Positions 9,843-17,559 of a stretch of 41,914 nucleotides of DNA are shown here, piece by piece. The notes under the pieces were generated by a model. That model saw only the letters and a program-made list of their open reading frames with translations. It was not told where the DNA came from and did no database searches. The stretch's first letter is position 1. The number at the start of each line of letters is the position of its first letter. This DNA comes from Bradyrhizobium sp. AUGA SZCCT0283 (lineage in GTDB: Bacteria; Pseudomonadota; Alphaproteobacteria; Rhizobiales; Xanthobacteraceae), in NCBI RefSeq assembly GCF_018130385.1, contig NZ_JAFCLU010000045.1, forward strand, positions 1-41,914, written 5' to 3'. The position numbers were made by a program, and so were the translations under genes.

Positions 9843-10115
9843 ATGCCATTCGCGCAGCGGCTCACCTGCACGATTGACGATGCATGCGAAGTGACCGGCT
9901 TGGGACGCACGAAGCTGTACGAGTTGATGGGAGCTGGGCATATCGTCACGACAACGATCGGACGTCGGCGATTAGTAGTGGTGCAATCACTTCTGGCGCT
10001 CCTTGACACCAACATGTCGAACCAATCCACGTGCGACTTAAGGGAGCAACCCCCAGCAGCACGGTGCGGGGGCGCGCTCAGGGGGAAAGGATCATGCGGG
10101 CTTGGGAGCGGATAG
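9843..10115 (+). CDS. small helix-turn-helix protein, excisionase/AlpA-like
   Basis: This 90-aa protein begins TIDDACEVTGLGRTKLYELMGAG-like (residues 8-30 in part), which is the first helices of the HTH_17/excisionase fold. The basic wing IGRRRLV and a VxSLLALLD helix follow at about 38-55. Such proteins bind attachment sites or element promoters and often set the direction of integrase action. The tail after residue 58 is low in structure. The reading frame is open upstream to 9690, but homology begins at the ATG at 9843, so I prefer that start; its ribosome site is weak. It lies just left of the attachment-site repeat and upstream of the broken integrase, as expected for a recombination directionality factor. 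Confidence 0.6.
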   Translation: MPFAQRLTCTIDDACEVTGLGRTKLYELMGAGHIVTTTIGRRRLVVVQSLLALLDTNMSNQSTCDLREQPPAARCGGALRGKGSCGLGSG

Positions 10116-10187
10116 GCTCGGCGGCGACCGGCAGAGTTCATCGCCTCGGAGAGAAGTATACTGTAACCATCCGGTATCGAGGATGAG

Positions 10188-10207
10188 AATCCCTCCCTCT
10201 CCGCCAC
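10188..10207 (+). other. attachment-site core, left copy
   Basis: The 20-bp sequence AATCCCTCCCTCTCCGCCAC is repeated exactly, in the same orientation, at 18934-18953. It matches the 3' end of a serine tRNA (end of the T-arm, acceptor stem and CCA), a common integration target of tyrosine recombinases. The bases before it (GAGGA TGAG then AATCCCTC) also resemble a decayed T-arm, but no whole tRNA folds here. The broken integrase starts 84 bp downstream. GAAACCCAATAAAATCAA at 10216-10233 and TGGTACACACGG at 10271-10282 recur near the other copy. Confidence 0.75.
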
Positions 10208-10291
10208 GGGCACAAGAAACCCAATAAAATCAACAGGTCATTGATTGCCATAGGCTTTTCGCCTCCCGATTGGTACACACGGGCGGTACAC

Positions 10292-10889
10292 ATGGCACTT
10301 TCGATGACTCGTCCCCAGAAACACCCCGACAGCGGTTATTATTGGTTCCGGAAACGTGTTCCGGACGATCTTCGCAGCCTGATCGGGAGGCGTGAAGAGA
10401 AAGTCAGTTTAGGCACGCGCGACCCGATTGAAGCCAAGCGACTTCATGCGCTGAAGCTGGCGGAAGTCGAGGAGCGCTGGGCCAACTTGCGGGCCGGCCA
10501 GCGCCCGTTGTCGCCGGACGATATCGCGCGACTCGCTTCGGAAATTGGTGAGCAACTTCGACGCCAGCTTGAGGCGGATCCTTACCAGCCGTTGCGATGG
10601 GATGTCGAAATCGGGGCTAGGCTCTGGACCGCGTCTGACACGCAGGACGTCTACACGGACATCACACAACCGCTGAGCCCAGCCGACCGGAAGCGGCTCG
10701 ACCAACAAAACATGCCTTCGACCTTGCTCGCACCCACGTCGTCCTTTCCGAGCTCGGGAACTCGTCGACAAACCGGAGCGGCCGCGCGCGGTCAATGCGG
10801 CCGCGCAGTCCGAGTACGCACGGCTGGCCGGCACGTCGCCCGCGGCGCTGACTGCGGCGCTGGAGCTCTACCTGCCGATCGCTTATTGA
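10292..10889 (+). pseudogene. tyrosine recombinase (integrase), frameshifted and truncated
   Basis: The N-terminus from the ATG at 10292 shows the start of DUF6538-type phage/island integrases: YYWFRKRVPDDLR, then SLGTRDPIEAKRLH, typical of the arm-binding domain. Family resemblance leaves this frame near 10715, continues in another frame as AFDLARTHVVLSELG (about 10712-10757), and then in the third frame as ELVDKPERPRAVNAA up to PIAY and a stop at 10889. That implies two indels. The catalytic domain with its Arg...His-x-x-Arg...Tyr residues is absent. It sits directly inside the left attachment-site copy, as integrases usually do, so it probably drove insertion of the element before decaying. 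Confidence 0.8.
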
Positions 10890-10908
10890 TGACGATTGGA
10901 GCCGTCTT

Positions 10909-11640
10909 TCAGAGCATAAGCAGTGACACGGCCTCGAGCGGGAAACGCACAGGCTCGACGACCGGCTCAAAGTCGTAGCGGTAGCCCAGGGCGTGATGAT
11001 CAAGCACATCTGCCGGTGTGCGATCAGGCCACTCCATCAGAGGCTCGTTGAGACCGTTAGGAGTGCCGCCAAACGGCACAAACGGCGCGTTGGGATGGGC
11101 GAGCTGCCATCGCGCCCACAACAGGTCGATCTGGCCGTGATGCAGATAGAAGACTGGATCGCCGGGCGCGCGGACGCTGGCCATGACGCCACCGACCCAA
11201 ATGTGTGGCGAACCGTGAATGGGCGATTCCAGCCCTTGGGAAAAGGCGTCGTAAGTGCCTTGCCCTTGATTCGTCTCCACCTGCTGCGACGTTGGCAATG
11301 TGGCCCCCCCGAACGCCCGACCAAGACCCCAGGCCGAATTGAACTGGCCCAGGAAGCTGTTGGCCCACAAGGGATCAGACGGGCTACGGTCGACCGTCCA
11401 GTCCCAATAGGGGATCGTGACGCTGGGGTCAAACTCTTGCAGCGCGTGCTCGAAGCGGAGGAGGAGTTCCCGGTGCCACGGCAGGAAGTGTGAATTCCGA
11501 TGTATGCCGTGGGTAAAGTGCGTCGAGTGTACTTGAGCAAAATGGTCGACGAGGCCGGTTGATTTCACATGGAAGAGCGCTTGAACGAAAGTGCCGCGTT
11601 CGAGATCCGTGAGTTTGCGGTAGTTTTTACGAGTGTACAT
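10909..11640 (-). CDS. melC2: tyrosinase, MelC2-like type-3 copper enzyme
   Basis: This 243-aa protein resembles the short Streptomyces MelC2 tyrosinases. The CuA ligands appear as H38, H47 and H56 (in HRNSHFLPWHR, followed by PYWDWT). The CuB ligands are H142, H146 (IHGSPHIWVGG) and H168 (DPVFYLHHG); the 9, 4 and 22 residue spacings equal those of MelC2. It should oxidise phenols to o-quinones, giving melanin-type products. I place the start at the ATG at 11640, one base after the stop of the MelC1-like gene; an upstream TTG at 11706 is in frame but overlaps that gene. No signal peptide is present. In MelC systems the enzyme is loaded with copper by the caddie protein MelC1, and the adjacent gene fits that role. 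Confidence 0.88.
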   Translation of the reverse strand: MYTRKNYRKLTDLERGTFVQALFHVKSTGLVDHFAQVHSTHFTHGIHRNSHFLPWHRELLLRFEHALQEFDPSVTIPYWDWTVDRSPSDPLWANSFLGQFNSAWGLGRAFGGATLPTSQQVETNQGQGTYDAFSQGLESPIHGSPHIWVGGVMASVRAPGDPVFYLHHGQIDLLWARWQLAHPNAPFVPFGGTPNGLNEPLMEWPDRTPADVLDHHALGYRYDFEPVVEPVRFPLEAVSLLML

Positions 11641-11641
11641 G

Positions 11642-12175
11642 TCAATAATCACGTTCGCGCCGAATTCTGTCGGTCCTACTCCGATAGTCGATGAACCTTC
11701 GCGCAAGGTCCATCAGGTTGTCAGTCCAGTCGAAGGCGTACGCGTGCAGAAAGTACAGCCCGTCTGGGAATTGGCCGTAGCGAACCGGTTGGCCATCAAT
11801 TAGTAGTTCGAGCTCGGCTGCGCGTTCGTCTTCGCGCGCACGCAGTTCGATGCGATGCCCCTTGTACTCTTGGTGTTGAGGTTCAATTTGGAAGCTCCTG
11901 GCCGGGCGCCGCCGACCGCCGACACCAGGTCCGAGGGGTGGGTTCTGGAGTCTCGTACCGCCGACACTAGGCCCGAGGGGTGGGTTCTGGAGTCTCGTAC
12001 CGCCGACGCCCGGCCCGAGGGGTGGGTTCTGGAGTCCTGTACCGCCGCCGACACCAGGTCCGAGGGGTGGGTTCTGGAGTCTCGTACCGCCGACACCAGG
12101 CCCGAGGGGTGGGTTCTGGAGTCCTGTACCGCCGCCGACACCAGGTCCGAGGGGTGGGTTTTCTACGTTGGACAC
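11642..12175 (-). CDS. MelC1-like tyrosinase caddie domain with N-terminal Pro/Gly/Val repeats
   Basis: This 177-aa protein has two parts. Residues 6-87 are six copies of a 14-15-residue unit, NPPLGPGVGG followed by TRLQ or GTGLQ; one copy has Ser for Gly. Residues about 104-170 resemble MelC1: YKGHRIE, LLIDGQPVRYG, DGLYFLHAY and DLARRFID align with the YKGRRI, IDGRPLHV, DGxYxSxxxHY and ARAAVD features of Streptomyces MelC1, including a His and Tyr in the tip that reaches into the tyrosinase copper site. Known MelC1 proteins have a Tat signal peptide where this one has repeats. The start is a GTG at 12175 behind GGAAAGGA. The stop is one base before the tyrosinase ATG (TGACATG). The MelC1 match is from memory of the family. 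Confidence 0.75.
   Translation of the reverse strand: MSNVENPPLGPGVGGGTGLQNPPLGPGVGGTRLQNPPLGPGVGGGTGLQNPPLGPGVGGTRLQNPPLGPSVGGTRLQNPPLGPGVGGRRRPARSFQIEPQHQEYKGHRIELRAREDERAAELELLIDGQPVRYGQFPDGLYFLHAYAFDWTDNLMDLARRFIDYRSRTDRIRRERDY
11915..12160 (-). repeat. in-frame tandem repeat, six 42/45-bp units
   Basis: Six nearly identical units lie head to tail inside the caddie gene. From the N-terminus the lengths are 45, 42, 45, 42 and 42 bp, then a last partial unit, so the first four form a duplicated 87-bp pair. DNA identity is very high, which indicates recent expansion. The encoded LGPGVGG resembles elastin-like sequence. The array contains no Cys, Tyr or Lys. Confidence 0.95.
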
Positions 12176-12363
12176 TGTTTCCGTCCTTTCCGGCGCGGTC
12201 TCACTGACCTGCGCCCGAACGATCCGTCGCGACGCGCGAGATTTTGGCGTTTTTTTTTTGAGAGTTTCCTCATCTCAAGGTTCCGCGCCAGCCCCGTAGA
12301 TTTGGGGTAAAACGCCCACTCCCCGGCCCTGGGTGCCGGAGCGGGATAGCGAAAGGTAAACGT

Positions 12364-12609
12364 TCAACGATGGGCGTACAGACGTTCACATACGCTATAT
12401 TCTTGTAAATTGTCCTGCAGAGCAGCATCAACAAGCAGATTACAGCTCAGCGCACAGAGCGCCGTCGCTAGCATCTCTTTCTGCATGCCGGGAAAGGCTT
12501 GAAACCAACGGCCCCAGCCCAACGAGCCATCGGTAGCCTTCAAAGCGATGAAGATCGTACCCTGCTCTATTGGACCAGCCCACGTGACCTCGCATGTCTT
12601 CCAGGCCAT
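12364..12609 (-). CDS. small protein of unknown function
   Basis: This 81-aa protein is not one I recognise. The start ATG at 12609 has an almost perfect ribosome site (GAGGAGGT, 8 bases upstream), which is the main reason to accept it. It is rich in Trp, Gly and Ala early (WKTCEVTWAG, GWGRWFQAF) and ends in a possible helix with ALCALSCNLLVDAAL. There are three Cys. It lies upstream of the MelC1-like gene on the same strand, separated by 188 bp that include a run of ten T/A at 12250-12259, so cotranscription with the tyrosinase is possible but not shown. The fold resembles small domains that adopt a beta-beta-alpha layout, but that is speculation. Confidence 0.6.
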   Translation of the reverse strand: MAWKTCEVTWAGPIEQGTIFIALKATDGSLGWGRWFQAFPGMQKEMLATALCALSCNLLVDAALQDNLQEYSVCERLYAHR

Positions 12610-12720
12610 TGCCGGTACCTCCTCACGACGAGACTTTGTTTGTATAATCAGAGTGCCGATGTGGATTTCTATCGCACCCCGACGATAAGCATACCATCCC
12701 GGCTGAATCCCTGTCTTGGA

Positions 12721-13440
12721 CTAGAAGGAAGAGGGGTTGCACGGAGGGGAATCAGCTTGGCGACCCCTTTCAGGAGATGGTCTCGCACGTTGCGGGGACA
12801 CGCTGTGGGGCGGCGAGGATTGCTCGTACCTCGATTGCCTTACCTCTGAAGGGGTCGCGTGAAATTGTCGGCGGAAGGTGCGATCAAAATAGGACAGATC
12901 GCTGAACCCGACCTCTAAGGCGATGGCACTGATATTCATGGCGGTTAAAAGAGAGTCGGAAAGCATGCGATGCGCGTGCATCAGGCGATGGCTGAGCACG
13001 AACTTTGAGAAGGTAGTATTTTCCAGCTCGAACAGCTTACGAATGTATCGTGACGTCACGCCCTGCCTAAGTGCCACTGCGGTCTCTGAGAGTTCTGGGT
13101 TCCTAAGATTTTCGAGGATATAGGCCTTGATCGCCCTTAGTCGCGCCTCAGGCACGCGATACATGTTTGCCTTTGTGCTCGCGTCACTAAGCACCACCGC
13201 GATCAGCTCATGGATGTGGGTCACGACCACATAACGCAACTCGGGCGTTGTCAAAGGCTGACTTAGGATCCCAAGATATTTTACGAGAAACCGCTGAGCT
13301 TCGCTGTCCCGTGACAACGTGCGTGCTGTCCGCTCAACGTTCCCCAACAACGGGATCAACCAGGAGGGAAGGGCCCCTCCCTCAGGGGTGATCCTCGGAG
13401 ACCCAGACAGAGGGAGATTGCTACGGAAAGAATTTTGCAT
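12721..13440 (-). CDS. AraC-family regulator lacking an N-terminal sensor domain
   Basis: This 239-aa protein holds a typical AraC DNA-binding domain at about residues 103-205: RLRAIKAYI opens it, then a first helix-turn-helix, then the second with ALEVGFSDLSYFDRTFRRQFHATPSEVR. The preceding 70 residues match only the linker that usually follows an AraC_binding_2 domain. Full-length relatives are about 320 aa, so the ligand-binding part is missing. The ATG at 13440 has GGGAAGG upstream, and a stop codon blocks the frame 39 bases further up, so this short form may be expressed. The tail (about 207-239) is Pro/Ser/Arg-rich and disordered. It is a candidate regulator of the tyrosinase operon downstream; that is inference from position only. 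Confidence 0.7.
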   Translation of the reverse strand: MQNSFRSNLPLSGSPRITPEGGALPSWLIPLLGNVERTARTLSRDSEAQRFLVKYLGILSQPLTTPELRYVVVTHIHELIAVVLSDASTKANMYRVPEARLRAIKAYILENLRNPELSETAVALRQGVTSRYIRKLFELENTTFSKFVLSHRLMHAHRMLSDSLLTAMNISAIALEVGFSDLSYFDRTFRRQFHATPSEVRQSRYEQSSPPHSVSPQRARPSPERGRQADSPPCNPSSF

Positions 13441-14068
13441 GTATTTGCCTTCCCGTTTTTGTGCGTCGAGGGACCTTCCTCATTTTTGAAAATCTAGCCG
13501 GTGGTATCGAGTTGGCCCGAAGTCCAATGTCCGCTTTGGGGTCGTGCCTGTGCGAATGCCGGTTCGATAGCGTCAGTATTGGAATCGCGACCGAACGAAA
13601 CGAAAGTCCGAGCGTCTTGGTCGCCGCTGTGTAGGCCGGAATCATGCGCGGCTGCATGATTGAATATTGGGGGTCAACGAACAGCGCCACGCTAGATAGG
13701 TTCGGAACGGTCCTCCTTGAGCAACGCCAGGAATTGCTGGAGAGATCAATCGTCAACAGCGAAAGCAGACGATCCAAGAGCGTGCCGGTATGCCCATCGT
13801 CGATGTATTCCTTGACGAGCTCATGGCCGGCTGCGGCGATCTGTTTCTTGAGCTAGAAAAGCTGGCTCTCGATGGTCGCCTCTTTCTGCTGTGCGTCGCT
13901 GCTCACGCGCGCATACAAGACAGCCCTTTGCATATATCTAGAATCGATTCCATGAACTTCGACCGTTGTCGAATGGCAGCTGGGGACAACGAAGTTCAGC
14001 GAGGAGTTTCACGAGCGTCCTCATCGAAAGGGACGGGCCGTGTACAGGACGCTCGGGGGAGATCCTGC
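13441..14068. other. non-coding or decayed stretch
   Basis: No ORF here shows family resemblance. It lies upstream of the truncated AraC gene and downstream of the 99-aa gene, and may contain the degraded sensor half of the regulator. A minus-strand frame (13421-13777) is open but has no recognisable AraC_binding features. Confidence 0.45.
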
Positions 14069-14368
14069 CTACTCAGCCAGAACGGCAAAATAAACCGTCC
14101 CCTCGTAATTGTCATCCCAGTTATCGGACCAGTCGCGCACGCCCAGAGTCGCCGTAACCCGCGCAACTGTGCCGAGAACCGCCGCATCTACCTTGATATC
14201 GACCATTCCCAGGTGGTGATCGTCACGGGGGGAGAAACCAAAATCCATGCCGGTCAGTACGGCCCAGGCACTGGTGATATTTATCCCAAAATCCACGTCA
14301 GCGATGTCTGTCCGGGGTCCACTGCCCCTATCTTTTCCAAACACAACCGAACCCGTACGGATTTCCAT
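14069..14368 (-). CDS. single-module protein, paralog of the N-terminus of the 810-aa protein
   Basis: This 99-aa protein is one copy of the ~100-residue module that also forms the N-terminus of the neighbouring 810-aa protein. Shared blocks are ME(I/V)R(T/S)GS, FGFSPR(D/N)DHHLG and G(V)RDWSD(N/E)WDD(N/D)YEGT. The many acidic and aromatic residues and alternating pattern suggest a beta-sandwich, possibly binding metal through Asp/His clusters. I do not know its function. GGGAG lies upstream of the ATG at 14368, overlapping the 3' end of the previous gene: three bases separate the TGA (14372-14374) from this ATG. The two are therefore one operon. No signal peptide is visible. Confidence 0.8.
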   Translation of the reverse strand: MEIRTGSVVFGKDRGSGPRTDIADVDFGINITSAWAVLTGMDFGFSPRDDHHLGMVDIKVDAAVLGTVARVTATLGVRDWSDNWDDNYEGTVYFAVLAE

Positions 14369-14371
14369 CGT

Positions 14372-16804
14372 TCAATCTCCCTTCGGCTCATCGCGAATCC
14401 GGCCTGCATCATGATCTGCCGAGCGGTGGCCAGGATGGGTGCGCGACGTATGGGTGCGCGGTTTTGGCTCGCGCACTTCGATCTGGATTTTGGCGGATCG
14501 CTTCGTCTTGTCTGCCCCAGGCGCGCTCAAGGTAATCGTATGCCGGCCCGGTCGAAGCTGGTCCAGATCCAGCTCATTCCCGCTGCCAAGATTGCCTTGC
14601 ACATCCGAGGTCCATTCCAGATCCTTTGGTCGAACCGAACCTAGATCCGGAGAGAAGGCCTCTCCGACCACTATGGATCGTTCCCCCATCGTGACCACAG
14701 TTCCCGTTTCAGGAGCGGATAGGGTAACCTCAATTTCTTTCCTGGGAACCCGAAACGGCTCGCTGACTGCCATTGCCGTGCGGATGCCGCTGGTCACCAA
14801 CACCTGGAATATGCAAGTCTCTCCGCCGGGAAGTCGGTCGAGGTCTACTTCCAGGCTTCTTGCCTGCGTGCGCGGCGCAACTGCTTGCCAGGTACGTCCT
14901 GCATCATTGCTGTAACGTACCAGAGAGGTAAAAACTGCTCGGTTGCGCGGCTGAACCTGCCAGGCCACCTTTACCTTGCCGCTGAGTTCGTCGCTCTTCC
15001 CGGGCGAAGTAACGCTGACGCGCGGTGAATTGGGGGGAACTTTCACCCGGTGAAGCTCTTTTTGCGCACAGTCCCCGGCCTTGCCGCAGGTAAACACGAT
15101 GAAAGTCGTGTTCTGCGGGAAAGGAAGCTGCTTTGTGAAATCCACCCAGGCGCTGTCCAGATCCTTATGCCGGTCGAGCAGCCATACCCTCCGGGAAACC
15201 AGCACATGGTCTCGCTCGTCGCGCAGCTCGATCCCGTAGGGCGTCCATTTTCCTTTTCGCTCGATATTTCTGGATTCGTAATGAAAGCTGGGAGCCACCA
15301 TGACTTCGCCGCTGCGATAGATGCGGAACTTAAGGAACATATGTTGTTCGATCAGGCGGAGATTTTCCTCGTCCTCTTGAGGGCTACGCGAAAGAGAAAA
15401 GGTGCTGGAGAAGACGATTGGAAAATTGCCGAGCAGCCCAAGGTAGGTGTAGGGCGAAACCCAACGCGAGCTGCAGTAACTCATAAAGTCCGCGGTTGTT
15501 GCCGGGTCCTGAACGAGTCCGCCGTCGCTGATGCCATACTCTCCGATGCTGCCGGACATGAACGCATTGTAGACTGGGTAATTATCGTCGATGTTGTCTG
15601 GTGCGTTGGGCTGCCCGGCCGGGGGACAGGGTGCATGGTCGCGATCAAACGCGTGCGCGACTTCCTGTGCCGTGGTCCTGGTCCCGCCCACCGGGGCGGC
15701 TGCCACTCGCCCGTCCCCGCCACCGCAGCCTCCCCAGCCTCTTGGTACGCTGTCTGCAATAATCCCAAAATAGACGTCGTCGCTGTCGCCCTGCATGTCT
15801 CTGAGACGATCCAGCAATCCGTCCCAGCCATCCCCACAACCATCGCCGGATTTATCGGTAAAATCCCCATCATAAGTGATCGTATCGAAACCGGAGATGA
15901 AAACCTGTCCGACCGGGTACGTCTTGGTCGTGAAGCTGAGCGTGTTTCTCAGATCGACAATGGTGGGAGCGGGGATATCGGTAGGGTTTCCCATTGAATC
16001 GTTGCCAGTGTAACGCACGCCTACTCCCCGAAGCCGCAGCGGCGCAACATTGGTAAATTGTAGCGAGCCTTGCGTCCGTCCGCTGGTAAAACCAGGTTGA
16101 CCTGGATGCGAGGCATCGAAAGCCCTCACCCGGTAATCCAGGCGGCCGGCAGAAAATGGCCCCGAAATCTTGAAATTCAATGTGTGATTGGCGTTCACCC
16201 TGCGAATGGCGCCATCCTGGATGGGTGGGATCGGTGCATTCAGCGGGTTTAGGCTCGTCCAGTTCGCGCTACCTCCCGGGCGTATTTCCAAGATACCGGA
16301 AACACTGGCAATGGTAGGCCGGGTAGGATCGTTCTGTGTATCCACATACAAGCGCACAAGCGTGTTTTTTGCTCCGATCATGGGGATCGAGTTGTCTGGC
16401 CGGGCATTGGCGGGGTCGAGATGTAGTTGGGAGCGGAAGAACTGAGTAGCCTGGTTAAACTCAATCCCGGTGATGGATAGATTGGAAGGCTGCGCCCCGG
16501 TTTCCAGATCGGCCAGCAGCAGAAATTGGATCGTTCCCTCATAGTCATCATCCCATTCATCGCTCCAGTCGCGCACGCCGAAAGTTCCGGTTACAGTGAC
16601 GACGTCATCGTCGATGATTCTATCCAGCCGCACACTGACCAGGCCCAGGTGGTGATCGTTTCGAGGGGAAAAACCAAAATTGGTCCCGGTTAGAATAGCC
16701 ACTGCCTGGTTGACTGGAGAATTGAAATTGAACGTGCGTTCGTGAATCTGGGGACCGGTATCGCGGATGCGGACGTAACTAAAAGACCCGCTACGAACTT
16801 CCAT
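14372..16804 (-). CDS. 810-aa metalloprotease-like protein with damaged zinc motif
   Basis: Domain order: the shared ~100-residue module at 1-100; a beta-rich region; a metzincin-like region around 370-470; and two Ig/fibronectin-like segments toward the C-terminus (about 560-780), ending in a basic, His/Arg-rich tail. The protease-like core reads AQEVAHAFDRDHAPC. Relatives that I recall carry HExxHxxxxxH at this place, but here the first His is Gln. The later DFMSYC..RWVSPYTY block, typical of the same proteases, is intact. The protein may therefore bind but not cleave its target. AGGAGG precedes the ATG at 16804. No signal peptide is evident, so export, if any, would be non-classical. It is cotranscribed with the 99-aa paralog of its own first module. 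Confidence 0.7.
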   Translation of the reverse strand: MEVRSGSFSYVRIRDTGPQIHERTFNFNSPVNQAVAILTGTNFGFSPRNDHHLGLVSVRLDRIIDDDVVTVTGTFGVRDWSDEWDDDYEGTIQFLLLADLETGAQPSNLSITGIEFNQATQFFRSQLHLDPANARPDNSIPMIGAKNTLVRLYVDTQNDPTRPTIASVSGILEIRPGGSANWTSLNPLNAPIPPIQDGAIRRVNANHTLNFKISGPFSAGRLDYRVRAFDASHPGQPGFTSGRTQGSLQFTNVAPLRLRGVGVRYTGNDSMGNPTDIPAPTIVDLRNTLSFTTKTYPVGQVFISGFDTITYDGDFTDKSGDGCGDGWDGLLDRLRDMQGDSDDVYFGIIADSVPRGWGGCGGGDGRVAAAPVGGTRTTAQEVAHAFDRDHAPCPPAGQPNAPDNIDDNYPVYNAFMSGSIGEYGISDGGLVQDPATTADFMSYCSSRWVSPYTYLGLLGNFPIVFSSTFSLSRSPQEDEENLRLIEQHMFLKFRIYRSGEVMVAPSFHYESRNIERKGKWTPYGIELRDERDHVLVSRRVWLLDRHKDLDSAWVDFTKQLPFPQNTTFIVFTCGKAGDCAQKELHRVKVPPNSPRVSVTSPGKSDELSGKVKVAWQVQPRNRAVFTSLVRYSNDAGRTWQAVAPRTQARSLEVDLDRLPGGETCIFQVLVTSGIRTAMAVSEPFRVPRKEIEVTLSAPETGTVVTMGERSIVVGEAFSPDLGSVRPKDLEWTSDVQGNLGSGNELDLDQLRPGRHTITLSAPGADKTKRSAKIQIEVREPKPRTHTSRTHPGHRSADHDAGRIRDEPKGD

Positions 16805-17559
16805 ATGCGCCTCCTGCGATACGATTTCAGGGTCTTGCGCAATCGGATTTTGTCAAAAAATGCTGAGAGAGCACAAGTATAGATACGAAACTATAAGATG
16901 CAAGGTCTTTTCTTTGACGACTTTAGCGACGCCAGGGAGTTGCGAAGAACTCAAATAGTTCAAGGCTATGAAGGGGGAGGAAAATGACCCACGTTTCAGG
17001 CGACACATGACTCTGCACCAAACGTGCAGTGGCACATTTGCAATCGCAGGGGGACTTGAACTTGTTGCGTGGTCTAAGCGAGAGCGCTCTGGAAAATGCA
17101 GGGGAGTTCTGAAGTCCAGAGCGAAAGAGCGGTTCAGTCTTCCGATACCTTCTGGCCAGCATTGAAGAAGTACAATGAGGACCGGTTCAGTCCGGTGGCG
17201 CAGTTTGTGGTCGTAAACACTTGGTACTACCTAATCGATGGGCAAATTAGGGTTGTGACAGCTGGCTCGCATGAAGAAGCGGAGAAAGTTAGAGAAGGGG
17301 CACATAGAAAAAGAGCTTGCTAAACTAGACGCGCAGATTCTCGCTCCATTCTATGACGAGGTTCAAAAGCGTTGGCGCGTAATGGCAGGGGGTAAAGTAG
17401 CTTCGGCTCGGCTGCGCGGCTATCCCCAGGGTACTCGCGACAGAGTGTCACCTGCGGTTTCCGCCATGAATTTGCATTCCGAGTGACCACCGCCACAAGC
17501 GCAGAAGGGGCGCGGCGTCCGTTTGAGATGCGCTATCTTCTAAGTCGGAAGGAGCAGCG
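16805..17559. other. stretch with only doubtful small ORFs
   Basis: About 750 bp lie between the 810-aa gene and the SDR. A plus-strand frame at 17096-17323 (75 codons; SPVAQFVVVNTWYYLIDGQIRV in part) looks somewhat protein-like but has no clear ribosome site, and a second frame at 17271-17486 overlaps it. I would not annotate either as a gene without homologs. Confidence 0.4.

Noticed and set aside
10130..10207. complete tRNA-Ser gene
   Set aside because: Only the last ~30 bases resemble tRNA-Ser. The D-arm and anticodon arm do not fold.
11915..12160. CRISPR array
   Set aside because: The units are back to back with no unique spacers, keep the reading frame and encode a peptide repeat.
13790..14644. 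284-codon ORF on the plus strand
   Set aside because: It mostly lies opposite the 99-aa and 810-aa genes, which have matching modules and ribosome sites. The plus frame shows no homology.
16968..17486. small plus-strand ORFs
   Set aside because: They overlap each other in different frames and lack ribosome sites; reported only as part of the gene-poor stretch.
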